A stretch of DNA of 52,354 bases from positions 1-52,354 of the IMG/VR virus record IMGVR_UViG_3300032322_001410. One strand, given 5' to 3'. Every line of letters begins with the position of its first letter. Position 1 is the first letter of the stretch. This stretch comes from a virus. A program made the translations under genes and the position numbers. Positions 16,705-23,837 of this stretch are shown here, in pieces. Under the pieces are notes generated by a model. That model worked only from the letters and a program-made list of their open reading frames with translations, was not told the origin of the DNA and did not search any database.

Positions 16705-17025
16705 ATGTTAAATTTTATCAGAAAAATATTCGGCTTACAAACTAGACCAGATGTACACCCATTGGACGGGGCAACTAGACAAGCACAAGAAGCACCATAT
16801 AAGCTAGAACCTCAACTACAGCCCGTTGAACCTAAACTACAGCCCGTTGAGCCTAGTACACCAATCCAACCCGTAATTTCTAATGTTCTTGATGTTAACA
16901 AAGACGGCAAAGTAGATGTTGAAGATGTTAAGGAAGCTGTCAAGAAAACCAAGAAAAAAGCAAAAGAAGTTACTGATGAGGTTATAGAAAAGGTTAAAAA
17001 ACCTAAAGCAAAGAAAAAACTATAA
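16705..17025 (+). CDS. Small protein with dockerin/EF-hand-like calcium loop
   Basis: 106 residues from ATG 16705, chosen over ATG 16690 because GAAGGAG lies just before it. Order: basic amphipathic N-terminus (LNFIRKIFGL); a proline-rich region with a duplicated QPVEPKLQPVEP; a DVNKDGKVDVED loop (residues 63-74) with Asp/Asn at positions 1, 3, 5, 9 and 12 and Gly at 6, as in EF-hand or dockerin calcium sites; then a Lys-rich helical tail. One of only two genes on the plus strand outside the adhesin cluster, divergent from sprT. Function unknown; calcium binding is inferred. Confidence 0.7.
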   Translation: MLNFIRKIFGLQTRPDVHPLDGATRQAQEAPYKLEPQLQPVEPKLQPVEPSTPIQPVISNVLDVNKDGKVDVEDVKEAVKKTKKKAKEVTDEVIEKVKKPKAKKKL

Positions 17026-17065
17026 TATACATATAGGATCCAAAACCTACAATTATAAATACAAT

Positions 17066-17761
17066 ATGATTTTTGGATTTGATGTAATAAGTGATTTAAA
17101 TTTGGGTCCCGGTGAAGATTTTGATTGGACTGGGCAACCCACCAGCTTGTTCTGTATCATTCCCGGAAACATATCTAGTGATTTAAAAGTAATATATAAA
17201 ACACTACGTCACCTAAGTACTCTATACCACGGTGTTTTTTACATAGATGGCTCGATTGAAAACGATGACATTTATGGAAGAGATATACGTGTTAAGGAAC
17301 TTCAGAAAATTTGTACCAGCTTTAAGAATGTAATCTATCTACACAACAATGTAGTAGTAGTTGACGGGGTAGGATTAGTTGGAATAAATGGTTGGTACAA
17401 TAATTACAACAACAATAGCATTGTAGATGATTTCCATGCTAAGTGTTTTCGCTATAGCGACATTGAATACTTAGAAAAAACTATTGAAAAACTACAACTA
17501 CATCAAGATGTTAAAGCCATTATAATTGTAAGTAACTGTGTTCCCTTTAGAGAATTGTACTTCGGAGAATGTGACATGGGAGATGAAGATGTTAACCCTG
17601 GTTACGTATTGTATAAAGACACCGAACACAAAGTTAAAAAGTGGGTCTACGGAACTTATGATAAAATCGTAGACACCACCGTTAACGGCATTAATTACAT
17701 TAACAATAGTAAGTTCAACAAAAGTCCTTACTTTGCTAAAAGAATTGAAATTACCATTTAA
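17066..17761 (+). CDS. Metallophosphatase-like phage protein
   Basis: 231 residues. The frame has the rhythm of a calcineurin-like phosphatase: FGFDVISDLNL at the start (D-x-D in place of DxH), FYIDGSIEND, FKNVIYLHNNVVVVDGVGLVGINGWYNN in the middle and IIIVSNCVPF later. Several metal ligands seen in the classical family (GNH, GHxH) are replaced, so it may be a divergent or inactive member. An exact TATAAATA, the T4 late-promoter box, lies at 17054-17061, only four bases before the ATG. Its stop overlaps the stop of the convergent clpS by three bases. Confidence 0.6.
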   Translation: MIFGFDVISDLNLGPGEDFDWTGQPTSLFCIIPGNISSDLKVIYKTLRHLSTLYHGVFYIDGSIENDDIYGRDIRVKELQKICTSFKNVIYLHNNVVVVDGVGLVGINGWYNNYNNNSIVDDFHAKCFRYSDIEYLEKTIEKLQLHQDVKAIIIVSNCVPFRELYFGECDMGDEDVNPGYVLYKDTEHKVKKWVYGTYDKIVDTTVNGINYINNSKFNKSPYFAKRIEITI

Positions 17762-18063
17762 GAATCAGATTCTATTTTAACCTGCAAAGGAAATCCCTCG
17801 TTCCTAGCTTCTAAGGTTACCTCTATTCCCTTTTGTTCTGCAATTTCATATGGAAGCACTGCAACAACTGCACTACCAGATTGATGTATACCTGTTGTTA
17901 TAATTTCTGCGGTATCTGAAGTATAACTAAAATGATCTATTAAGCTTCTAACAACAAAGTCAACTGTAGTATGATTGTCATTAATATAAATTACCTTAAA
18001 CATCGGTGGTTCAGGAATTTTAGTGTTTGGTTTAATTTTTACTCTTGATTCAGGTTGTGACAT
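17758..18063 (-). CDS. clpS: ClpS N-degron adaptor
   Basis: 101 residues. ClpS delivers proteins with destabilising N-terminal residues to ClpA-ClpP. The fold signature is complete: PPMFKVIYINDNHTTVDFVVRSL, then GIHQSGSAVVAV and ARNEGFPLQVKIE. By alignment with E. coli ClpS, the amino-group ligands are kept (N28, D29 and H60 for N34, D35 and H66), but D36 is Asn (N30) and gate residue M40 is Val (V34). In E. coli, shrinking M40 widens specificity towards branched residues, so this adaptor may choose other N-degrons. ClpA is not in the window, so the host enzyme would be used. An AAAGGGT site precedes the ATG, downstream of a 10-bp hairpin. Confidence 0.9.
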   Translation of the reverse strand: MSQPESRVKIKPNTKIPEPPMFKVIYINDNHTTVDFVVRSLIDHFSYTSDTAEIITTGIHQSGSAVVAVLPYEIAEQKGIEVTLEARNEGFPLQVKIESDS

Positions 18064-18080
18064 TTTTTACCCTTTTGTTG

Positions 18081-18106
18081 AAAGAGAGTAGTTACCTACT
18101 CTCTTT
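18081..18106 (-). terminator. Perfect 10-bp hairpin between hsp20 and clpS
   Basis: AAAGAGAGTA and TACTCTCTTT pair perfectly around a six-base loop. On the minus strand it follows hsp20 and lies in the clpS leader, with only a short TTT at its 3' side. It could be a terminator for hsp20 or a leader structure for clpS. Confidence 0.5.
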
Positions 18107-18128
18107 ATATTTAAGAAACTACATTCTA

Positions 18129-18569
18129 TTATTTATTGTAGTTAATTGCAATCTGCTTGGGTTTCTTTTCTTCGGGTACTCTGCGTTCCAAATAGATTGT
18201 AAGAACACCATTGGCAACACTCGCATCCATTACCTCAACAAATTCATTTAATGGAAACTTAAGTGTAAAATTACGACGACTTAAACCACGATGTAGGTAT
18301 TCCCAGTTGTCTGGATCGGTGCGCTGATTCTCACCTGCAATAGTCAATGTTCTATTGTTTAGTGTAATAGAAAGTTCACCTTCATGAAACCCTGCCACAG
18401 CAATTTCTAAAGTAACAGTTTCATCTCCTGTTCTTATAACATTGTGCGGGGGATAATTTCCAGTATTGGCATTTAAACGCATCAATTCATCGAATAATGT
18501 ATCAAACCCGATACCGAATCTACGAATTGTAGGTATATCAATGGAACGTAATGTTAATTCTCTTGTCAT
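18129..18569 (-). CDS. Small heat-shock protein, Hsp20/IbpA-like
   Basis: 146 residues from ATG 18569, with AAAGGAG ahead of it. The alpha-crystallin domain runs from about residue 35 to 135: YPPHNVIRTGDETVTLEIAV, GFHEGELSITLNNRTLTIAG, the GLSRRNFTLKFPL motif and the A-x-x-x-G-V-L-T-I signature (ASVANGVLTIYLER). A C-terminal PKQIAI carries the I-x-I-like oligomer motif. It holds unfolding proteins for refolding by DnaK, whose gene lies immediately upstream. The leader carries a structured element shared with dnaK. Confidence 0.94.
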   Translation of the reverse strand: MTRELTLRSIDIPTIRRFGIGFDTLFDELMRLNANTGNYPPHNVIRTGDETVTLEIAVAGFHEGELSITLNNRTLTIAGENQRTDPDNWEYLHRGLSRRNFTLKFPLNEFVEVMDASVANGVLTIYLERRVPEEKKPKQIAINYNK

Positions 18570-18625
18570 TTTTATCTCCTTTAATAAGCAAGAATATGTC
18601 GGGCCTACACCGTGTAGCACCCGAC
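18570..18625 (-). promoter_or_regulatory. Structured leader element of hsp20
   Basis: On the minus strand, GTCGGG pairs with CCCGAC (18625-18620 with 18603-18598). An asymmetric internal loop (TG against G) leads to a 5-bp inner stem CTACA/TGTAG with loop CGG. CTTGCTTATTAAAGGAG then leads to the ATG. The same architecture precedes dnaK with a different but fully paired outer stem. It is intergenic between dnaK and hsp20, so it could act on translation or RNA processing. Confidence 0.75.
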
Positions 18626-18634
18626 GTTACAAAA

Positions 18635-20530
18635 TTAAGCGGCTTCCGCTTCTTTTGTCTCTACATCGACTACACCATCATCTTTTGATTTTGTAGCCTC
18701 TTTTTCAGCCTGTTCGGCTTCGTATTTTTTACCAGTGATTGGTCCAAGAGCCTGATACAAATCAGTTACAGACTTGTTGATGGCTTCAATGTCCTCACCT
18801 TTCATAGCCTCTTCAACTGCTTTTAGTGCATCATCAGCTTTTTGTTTTTCTTCGGCAGTAACTTGATCACCATATTTTTCAACATCTTGTTTAAATCCAT
18901 TGTATGTTGATTCGGCGCCATTTCTAGCATTAATGAGTTCTACTAGTTTTTTATCTGCTTCAGCGTTCTCTTCGGCTTCTTTGACCATACGTTCAATTTC
19001 ATTTTCAGTCAAGCCACTATCAGATTTAATGGTAATTTTATTTTCTTTACCAGTATTCTTATCTGTTGCACTGATATGCATAATGCCATTAGCATCAATA
19101 TCAAAAGTAACTTCGATTTGAGGCATACCTCTAGGTGCAGGAGCAATACCATCTAAATTAAACTCACCTAGTTGTTTGTTATACTTATAAAGTTCACGCT
19201 CTCCTTGAGCAACCTTAATAGTAACAGCAGATTGATTATCTGCCGCTGTACTAAACGTTTGGCTTGCTTTAGTAGGAATAGTTGTGTTCTTGTTAATAAC
19301 TTTTGTGAATACGCCACCTAGTGTTTCAATACCCAAACTTAATGGTGTTACATCAAGTAGTAAAACATCTTTACGATCACCTGCAAGAACTGCACCTTGC
19401 ACAGCAGCACCAACTGCAACAGCCTCATCAGGATTTACATCTTTGCGAGGGGCTTTCCCAAAAAGTTTTTCAACTTCTTCTTGAACCTTCGGCATACGTG
19501 TCATACCACCAACAAGAATAACCTCGTCAATGTCACTTGCATTAACACCAGCATCACTTAATGCAATTTTGCAAGGATCAATGCTACGTTGAATTAATTC
19601 TTCCACTAATGCTTCTAATTTAGCACGTGATACTTTTACATTAAGGTGTTTTGGTCCTGTTGCGTCAGCAGTGATATATGGAAGATTTACATCAGTTTGT
19701 GCTGAGTTTGATAATTCAATTTTACATTTTTCAGCAGCATCCTTTAAACGCTGTAATGCAAGAACATCTTTGGTTAGATCAACACCTGTTTCTTTTTTAA
19801 ATTCATCGACCAAATAATCCATTATACGTTGATCAAAATCTTCACCACCTAGGAACGTATCACCATTAGTTGATAGAACTTCAATTTGTTTTTCTCCGTC
19901 GACGTTGGCGATTTCAATAATACTGATATCAAATGTACCACCACCTAGGTCATATACAGCAACCTTTCGGTCTTTCTTGTCCTGCTTATCTACCCCATAT
20001 GCTAGTGCAGCAGCAGTAGGTTCGTTAATAATACGTAGTACCTCTAAACCGGCAATTTTGCCTGCGTCTTTAGTTGCTTGTCTTTGACTATCATTAAAGT
20101 AAGCTGGTACTGTAATAACTGCTTGAGTAACTTCCGTACCCAAATAATCTTCGGCAGTCTTTTTCATTTTACGCAAAACTTCCGCACTAATCTGCGGTGG
20201 TGCATATTTCTTATCATCAACTTGTACCCATGCATCACCATTAGAATTTTCAATAATAGTATAAGGCATTAGGTCAATGTCTTTTTGCACTGCGTTTTCT
20301 TTAAACTTGCGACCAATAAGTCTCTTTGAAGCATAAATTGTATTTTTTGGATTCGTGACTGCTTGGCGCTTTGCACTAGCACCAACTAAGATTTCTTCTG
20401 GTGTATAGGCAACGATTGAAGGAGTAGTTCTTGCACCTTCGCTGTTTTCAATTACTTTGGGATTTCCGTTTTCAATAACGGCTACGCATGAATTTGTGGT
20501 ACCCAAATCGATACCGATGACTTTGCTCAT
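18635..20530 (-). CDS. dnaK: Chaperone protein DnaK (Hsp70)
   Basis: 631 residues, essentially full length for bacterial DnaK. The ATPase domain has [11 protein letters not shown] at the N-terminus, [16 protein letters not shown] and [12 protein letters not shown]. The linker [18 protein letters not shown] and the substrate-binding beta domain ([16 protein letters not shown]) are intact. The C-terminus is Ala/Glu/Lys-rich and ends EAEAA rather than EEVKDKK. AAGGAG precedes ATG 20530. By recall the sequence is closest in style to betaproteobacterial DnaK, suggesting capture from a host. No dnaJ or grpE was seen here, so host co-chaperones would be needed. Confidence 0.97.
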   Translation of the reverse strand: MSKVIGIDLGTTNSCVAVIENGNPKVIENSEGARTTPSIVAYTPEEILVGASAKRQAVTNPKNTIYASKRLIGRKFKENAVQKDIDLMPYTIIENSNGDAWVQVDDKKYAPPQISAEVLRKMKKTAEDYLGTEVTQAVITVPAYFNDSQRQATKDAGKIAGLEVLRIINEPTAAALAYGVDKQDKKDRKVAVYDLGGGTFDISIIEIANVDGEKQIEVLSTNGDTFLGGEDFDQRIMDYLVDEFKKETGVDLTKDVLALQRLKDAAEKCKIELSNSAQTDVNLPYITADATGPKHLNVKVSRAKLEALVEELIQRSIDPCKIALSDAGVNASDIDEVILVGGMTRMPKVQEEVEKLFGKAPRKDVNPDEAVAVGAAVQGAVLAGDRKDVLLLDVTPLSLGIETLGGVFTKVINKNTTIPTKASQTFSTAADNQSAVTIKVAQGERELYKYNKQLGEFNLDGIAPAPRGMPQIEVTFDIDANGIMHISATDKNTGKENKITIKSDSGLTENEIERMVKEAEENAEADKKLVELINARNGAESTYNGFKQDVEKYGDQVTAEEKQKADDALKAVEEAMKGEDIEAINKSVTDLYQALGPITGKKYEAEQAEKEATKSKDDGVVDVETKEAEAA

Positions 20531-20592
20531 ATTGTTTTCTCCTTAAATTAAGCAAGATTTATACTTAGACCTACATTGTATAGCGTCTAAGT
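20531..20592 (-). promoter_or_regulatory. Structured leader element of dnaK
   Basis: On the minus strand, ACTTAGA pairs with TCTAAGT (20592-20586 with 20569-20563). The internal loop is CG against G, then a 5-bp inner stem CTATA/TGTAG with loop CAA. CTTGCTTAATTTAAGGAG leads to the ATG. Compared with the hsp20 leader, the outer stem is changed on both sides yet still pairs, the inner stem keeps pairing through a C-G to U-G change, and the 3' single-stranded CTTGCTTA is conserved. Confidence 0.75.
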
Positions 20593-20640
20593 TTATTTAT
20601 GTAGTATAGCTCACTACGTAAAATATTTGTATATTTTTGG

Positions 20641-20862
20641 TTAAAATTCTTTTGGTGGTAATTGCTGTGCTTCTATGTATTTTTTCCAACGGTGAATCGC
20701 TTTACTTTTTTTGGTTTTGCGTTTGATAGTAGGTTTGACGAATTCCATGCGCTCCTTAACTTCTTGGAGAACACCCAAGTCTGTTACCTTCTTTTTGAGT
20801 TTTCTTAAAGCTTTTTCGATATTTCCATCTGTTACTAAAACTTTACGTCCTTTTATCGTCAT
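20641..20862 (-). CDS. rpsU: Ribosomal protein bS21
   Basis: 73 residues. KVLVTDGNIEKALRKLKKKV followed by a basic Arg/Lys-rich tail (KPTIKRKTKKSKAIHRWKKY) is the bS21 pattern. bS21 sits near the anti-Shine-Dalgarno end of 16S rRNA and influences start-site choice. It is the ribosomal protein most often reported from phages, where it may replace host S21 and bias ribosomes towards phage mRNA. Its ATG overlaps the clpX stop (ATGA), so the two are made from one transcript. Confidence 0.85.
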   Translation of the reverse strand: MTIKGRKVLVTDGNIEKALRKLKKKVTDLGVLQEVKERMEFVKPTIKRKTKKSKAIHRWKKYIEAQQLPPKEF

Positions 20863-22058
20863 AATAATTTTTTGGGTTCAATTACCTGCTCCTTATCTAT
20901 ATTTAGTAGTTTGATCTTATTTTTCTTATAGGTGCGGGCATGGAACATATGAATCATTAGGACTCGTTCTATTTCAGTATGGAGGCCTCTAGCCCCTGTT
21001 TTTAAATTTAGTGTGTTTTCTGCTATTTGCTCCAACGCTTCTTTTGTAAAGGTTAGTTCTATGTCATCTAGCTTGAAAAGATACTTATATTGACTAATGT
21101 AATTATTTTTTACATCTGTTAGGATTTGTATTAGTTGTTCTTTGGTTAATTCACTTATACTTACAGTAGTTGTGAATCTTCCGATAAATTCAGGAATCAT
21201 GCCAAACTTAGTCAAGTCATCCGGAGTTACTTTACTTAAATCTCCTTCTAGTTTAGTGTCTTTAATGTTTGCACTAAACCCAATACTGGTGCCAGTCAGT
21301 CTAGTACCAATTAAATCTTTTAGACCAACAAAGGCACCGCCGGCTATGAACAAAATATTTTTTGTATCAATTTCGTTAACGTCGCTACCGGGGTGCTTAC
21401 GCATACCAGATAAGGACACTCGACAAGTTGTACCTTCTACTAGCTTCAGTAAGGCTTGTTGTACTCCCTCACCACTAACATCTCTTGTGATGCTAGTGCT
21501 TTCACCTTTTCTGGCAATCTTGTCAATCTCATCAATAAAAATAATACCACGTTCTGCAAGATTTTTATCCCCGCCGGCTGCATTGACAAGCATGGTGATC
21601 ATACTTTCAACATCATCACCTACGTACCCTGCCTCAGTTAAACTTGTTGCATCCGCTACTACAAAAGGAACTTTTAAATATTTGGCAGCAGTTTTAGCAA
21701 GTAACGTTTTACCAGATCCAGTGGGACCTACAATTAGTACGTTACCTTTTTGTATATCTAAATCTTTTGGTGGATTAGTAATACGCTTGTAATGATTTGC
21801 AATTGCAACACTTAATACAGTTTTTGCGTCACTCTGACCAATCACATGTTGATCTAAATAATCCTTGATAGCTATAGGATCGTATTCAACCTGTTCTTTG
21901 GTAGAATCCTCATAATCTTCATCAATAATAAGTTCTTGACAAAGTTCAACACAGTCACTACAAATAGCGACTGCGCCTCCAACTACTAATTTCTTAACAT
22001 TGTCTTTGTGCGAACCACAAAAACTGCAATGATTAACCTGTTTAGTTTCTTCTGTCAT
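20859..22058 (-). CDS. clpX: ATP-dependent Clp protease ATP-binding subunit ClpX
   Basis: 399 residues. N-terminal zinc-binding domain with C11, C14, C33 and C36; Walker A GPTGSGKT (111-118); pore loop GYVGDDVES; Walker B IIFIDEIDKI; RKH loop (GMRKHPG); IGF tripeptide at about 255 that docks ClpX on ClpP; sensor-2 GARGL. All parts needed for unfolding and ClpP partnership are present, so it probably pairs with the phage or host ClpP. The ribosome site is weak (AAG before ATAATAAATG). Downstream it is coupled to bS21. Confidence 0.96.
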   Translation of the reverse strand: MTEETKQVNHCSFCGSHKDNVKKLVVGGAVAICSDCVELCQELIIDEDYEDSTKEQVEYDPIAIKDYLDQHVIGQSDAKTVLSVAIANHYKRITNPPKDLDIQKGNVLIVGPTGSGKTLLAKTAAKYLKVPFVVADATSLTEAGYVGDDVESMITMLVNAAGGDKNLAERGIIFIDEIDKIARKGESTSITRDVSGEGVQQALLKLVEGTTCRVSLSGMRKHPGSDVNEIDTKNILFIAGGAFVGLKDLIGTRLTGTSIGFSANIKDTKLEGDLSKVTPDDLTKFGMIPEFIGRFTTTVSISELTKEQLIQILTDVKNNYISQYKYLFKLDDIELTFTKEALEQIAENTLNLKTGARGLHTEIERVLMIHMFHARTYKKNKIKLLNIDKEQVIEPKKLL

Positions 22059-22078
22059 TTATTATACTTATCAATAAT

Positions 22079-23098
22079 TTATGATTGTAAATTATTACAA
22101 CCCCCGCGTCTATATGTTAGGTTAATTTTTGTTGATTTTTTAAATGATTCGATATTGGTATTGTTGTTTGGAATTTTAAATTGTATCGCATCTCTATCTT
22201 TCTCATTCCCACGTATGACATAAGGAGATCGTTTATCACTATTGTCATTAAACAAGCCTACAAAAACCATTGGATTGGAACAACTTGTATAAACTTTGTT
22301 ATTTCGCTCATCGACAAGTGATGCGTCTACTGTTATCTTACCTACAAATGTATTTTTAATAAAGTTTGCCCTACGGTCATCATTGAAATAATAACCATCA
22401 GTTGATCCAATAAAACTATCCCTTGGGTTGCTTTGAATAAAAATTGAATGTTGTTGAATTTCCTTTGATTTAGGATCCGATGTTTTTGCTAAAGCCTCAT
22501 TCAATGCCTTTAAATATTTTTGATTCCATTCAAGTTCGTAATATACAGTAAGAATCGAATCACGGTTAGAATTTAAATTATATTCATGACCTGTGACTTT
22601 AATATTAAATGCACGTTCAGGATAGTTATGCAATAGGCTTTTCAATAATTGGTCACCGCTCTCCATATGATCAATATAAGATTCAAACTGAGTAGCATAT
22701 TGATCGCCGTTTACAGATACCTTGTCAGTAAATTTTCCTAAGATTCTATCTTGAATTTTACTGTCTGCAACACGCACTAACATTTCTAAAGAGATTTTTT
22801 TCCCTTCTACCTTTTGATTGAGAATTTGGTAATCATCGACGTAGCCTGCACTATAATTAATAATTTCATTTTTTACTACGTTTTGATTTTTTACTTCCTT
22901 TTCTGAAACTAGAAGTAAACCAACAACATCTTCAATCGCATTTTGAAAACACCGCTTTTTAGCGTTATCTAATGTGTCACCTGTACAATGTACAACAACG
23001 GGAGTATTTTTAATACTCCCTGAAGTTTTAGTGTTTCCCCCAACAGTCGAACATGCTGAGAGAAAACACATAAAACTTAAAATAATGGCCTTATTCAT
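22079..23098 (-). CDS. Lipoprotein, FlgT/LPP20-like N-terminal domain
   Basis: 339 residues. A type II signal peptide with lipobox LSAC (Cys 16) predicts attachment to the host outer or inner membrane. After it, a domain of about 110 residues (AKKRCFQNAIEDVVGLLLVS, then YSAGYVDDYQIL and ISLEMLVRVADSKIQ) resembles the N-terminal domain of FlgT and related lipoproteins. The rest is unrecognised. Pairs with a second lipoprotein gene 12 bases upstream. Phage lipoproteins often change the surface of the infected cell, for example to block superinfection. Confidence 0.7.
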   Translation of the reverse strand: MNKAIILSFMCFLSACSTVGGNTKTSGSIKNTPVVVHCTGDTLDNAKKRCFQNAIEDVVGLLLVSEKEVKNQNVVKNEIINYSAGYVDDYQILNQKVEGKKISLEMLVRVADSKIQDRILGKFTDKVSVNGDQYATQFESYIDHMESGDQLLKSLLHNYPERAFNIKVTGHEYNLNSNRDSILTVYYELEWNQKYLKALNEALAKTSDPKSKEIQQHSIFIQSNPRDSFIGSTDGYYFNDDRRANFIKNTFVGKITVDASLVDERNNKVYTSCSNPMVFVGLFNDNSDKRSPYVIRGNEKDRDAIQFKIPNNNTNIESFKKSTKINLTYRRGGCNNLQS

Positions 23099-23110
23099 AA
23101 AAGACCCCTA

Positions 23111-23767
23111 TTAAAACTTCAACATTTCGTTACGAATTTCTCTTGAAGTTGCTTGATCCTTTTTTGACCACTGATAGTATGCCACATAACTTTTACCATC
23201 ATCCTTTAGTGATTCACCAATTTTACGAACACCTACCAGTCGTCCAGATGATGTAACTGATTGCATAACATTAATTACTGTTTCATCAACAATTTTAGCA
23301 TTACGTTTTGCGGTGTTTGATTTCTGACTTTCTTCGCCGTTCTTAGATTTAACATCAGTGGATTCTAAACTATCACTATCGGTTTCGATTGTGCCATCGA
23401 CGGTTTTAAATTTATTACTAGTGATATCACTAGCTTGATCGATTGCACGGCTAATGATTCGTACTCTACGTTCGGTAGATACGTTTTTACCATGCACAAA
23501 TTTTACAAGTTTGTCCATAGCATCTGCTTCTGCAATAATATCGTGATTGCGCTTCCATGCTGGGCTTACACCAATCACTTCGATTCGGTCAAGTTGACCT
23601 GACATAGTGTAATAGATTTTGATACCTTCATCTCGAAATTCTGTAGAAATTTTAGTATCCTTAATTGGCGTAACAGCATCGACAGAAGGCTGTATACCTT
23701 TACCTGACATTGAACTGCAACCAACCATAACTGCTGAAAGTGCGATAACCAAAAGCTTGCGATTCAT
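23111..23767 (-). CDS. LPP20-like lipoprotein
   Basis: 218 residues from ATG 23767 with GAGGT before it. A TTG four codons upstream overlaps the ribosome site and is rejected. Lipobox MVGC follows a hydrophobic signal. IIAEADAMDKLVKFVHGKNV is typical of LPP20-type lipoproteins. A Ser/Asp/Lys-rich, probably flexible stretch (about 120-155) precedes SGRLVGVRKIGESLKDDGKS. It likely works together with the neighbouring lipoprotein, as the two genes form a unit. Confidence 0.7.
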   Translation of the reverse strand: MNRKLLVIALSAVMVGCSSMSGKGIQPSVDAVTPIKDTKISTEFRDEGIKIYYTMSGQLDRIEVIGVSPAWKRNHDIIAEADAMDKLVKFVHGKNVSTERRVRIISRAIDQASDITSNKFKTVDGTIETDSDSLESTDVKSKNGEESQKSNTAKRNAKIVDETVINVMQSVTSSGRLVGVRKIGESLKDDGKSYVAYYQWSKKDQATSREIRNEMLKF

Positions 23768-23837
23768 TTTATACCTCAAAAGTAAGTTGAAGAAATAGTA
23801 GTATATAATAGATTGGAATTTAGATCAACGGTTTTGG

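Noticed and set aside
17054-17061. TATAAATA, identical to the T4 late-promoter box
   Set aside because: Only four bases before the ATG and no other clear copies were seen in the window, so a single 8-base match in AT-rich DNA is not enough.
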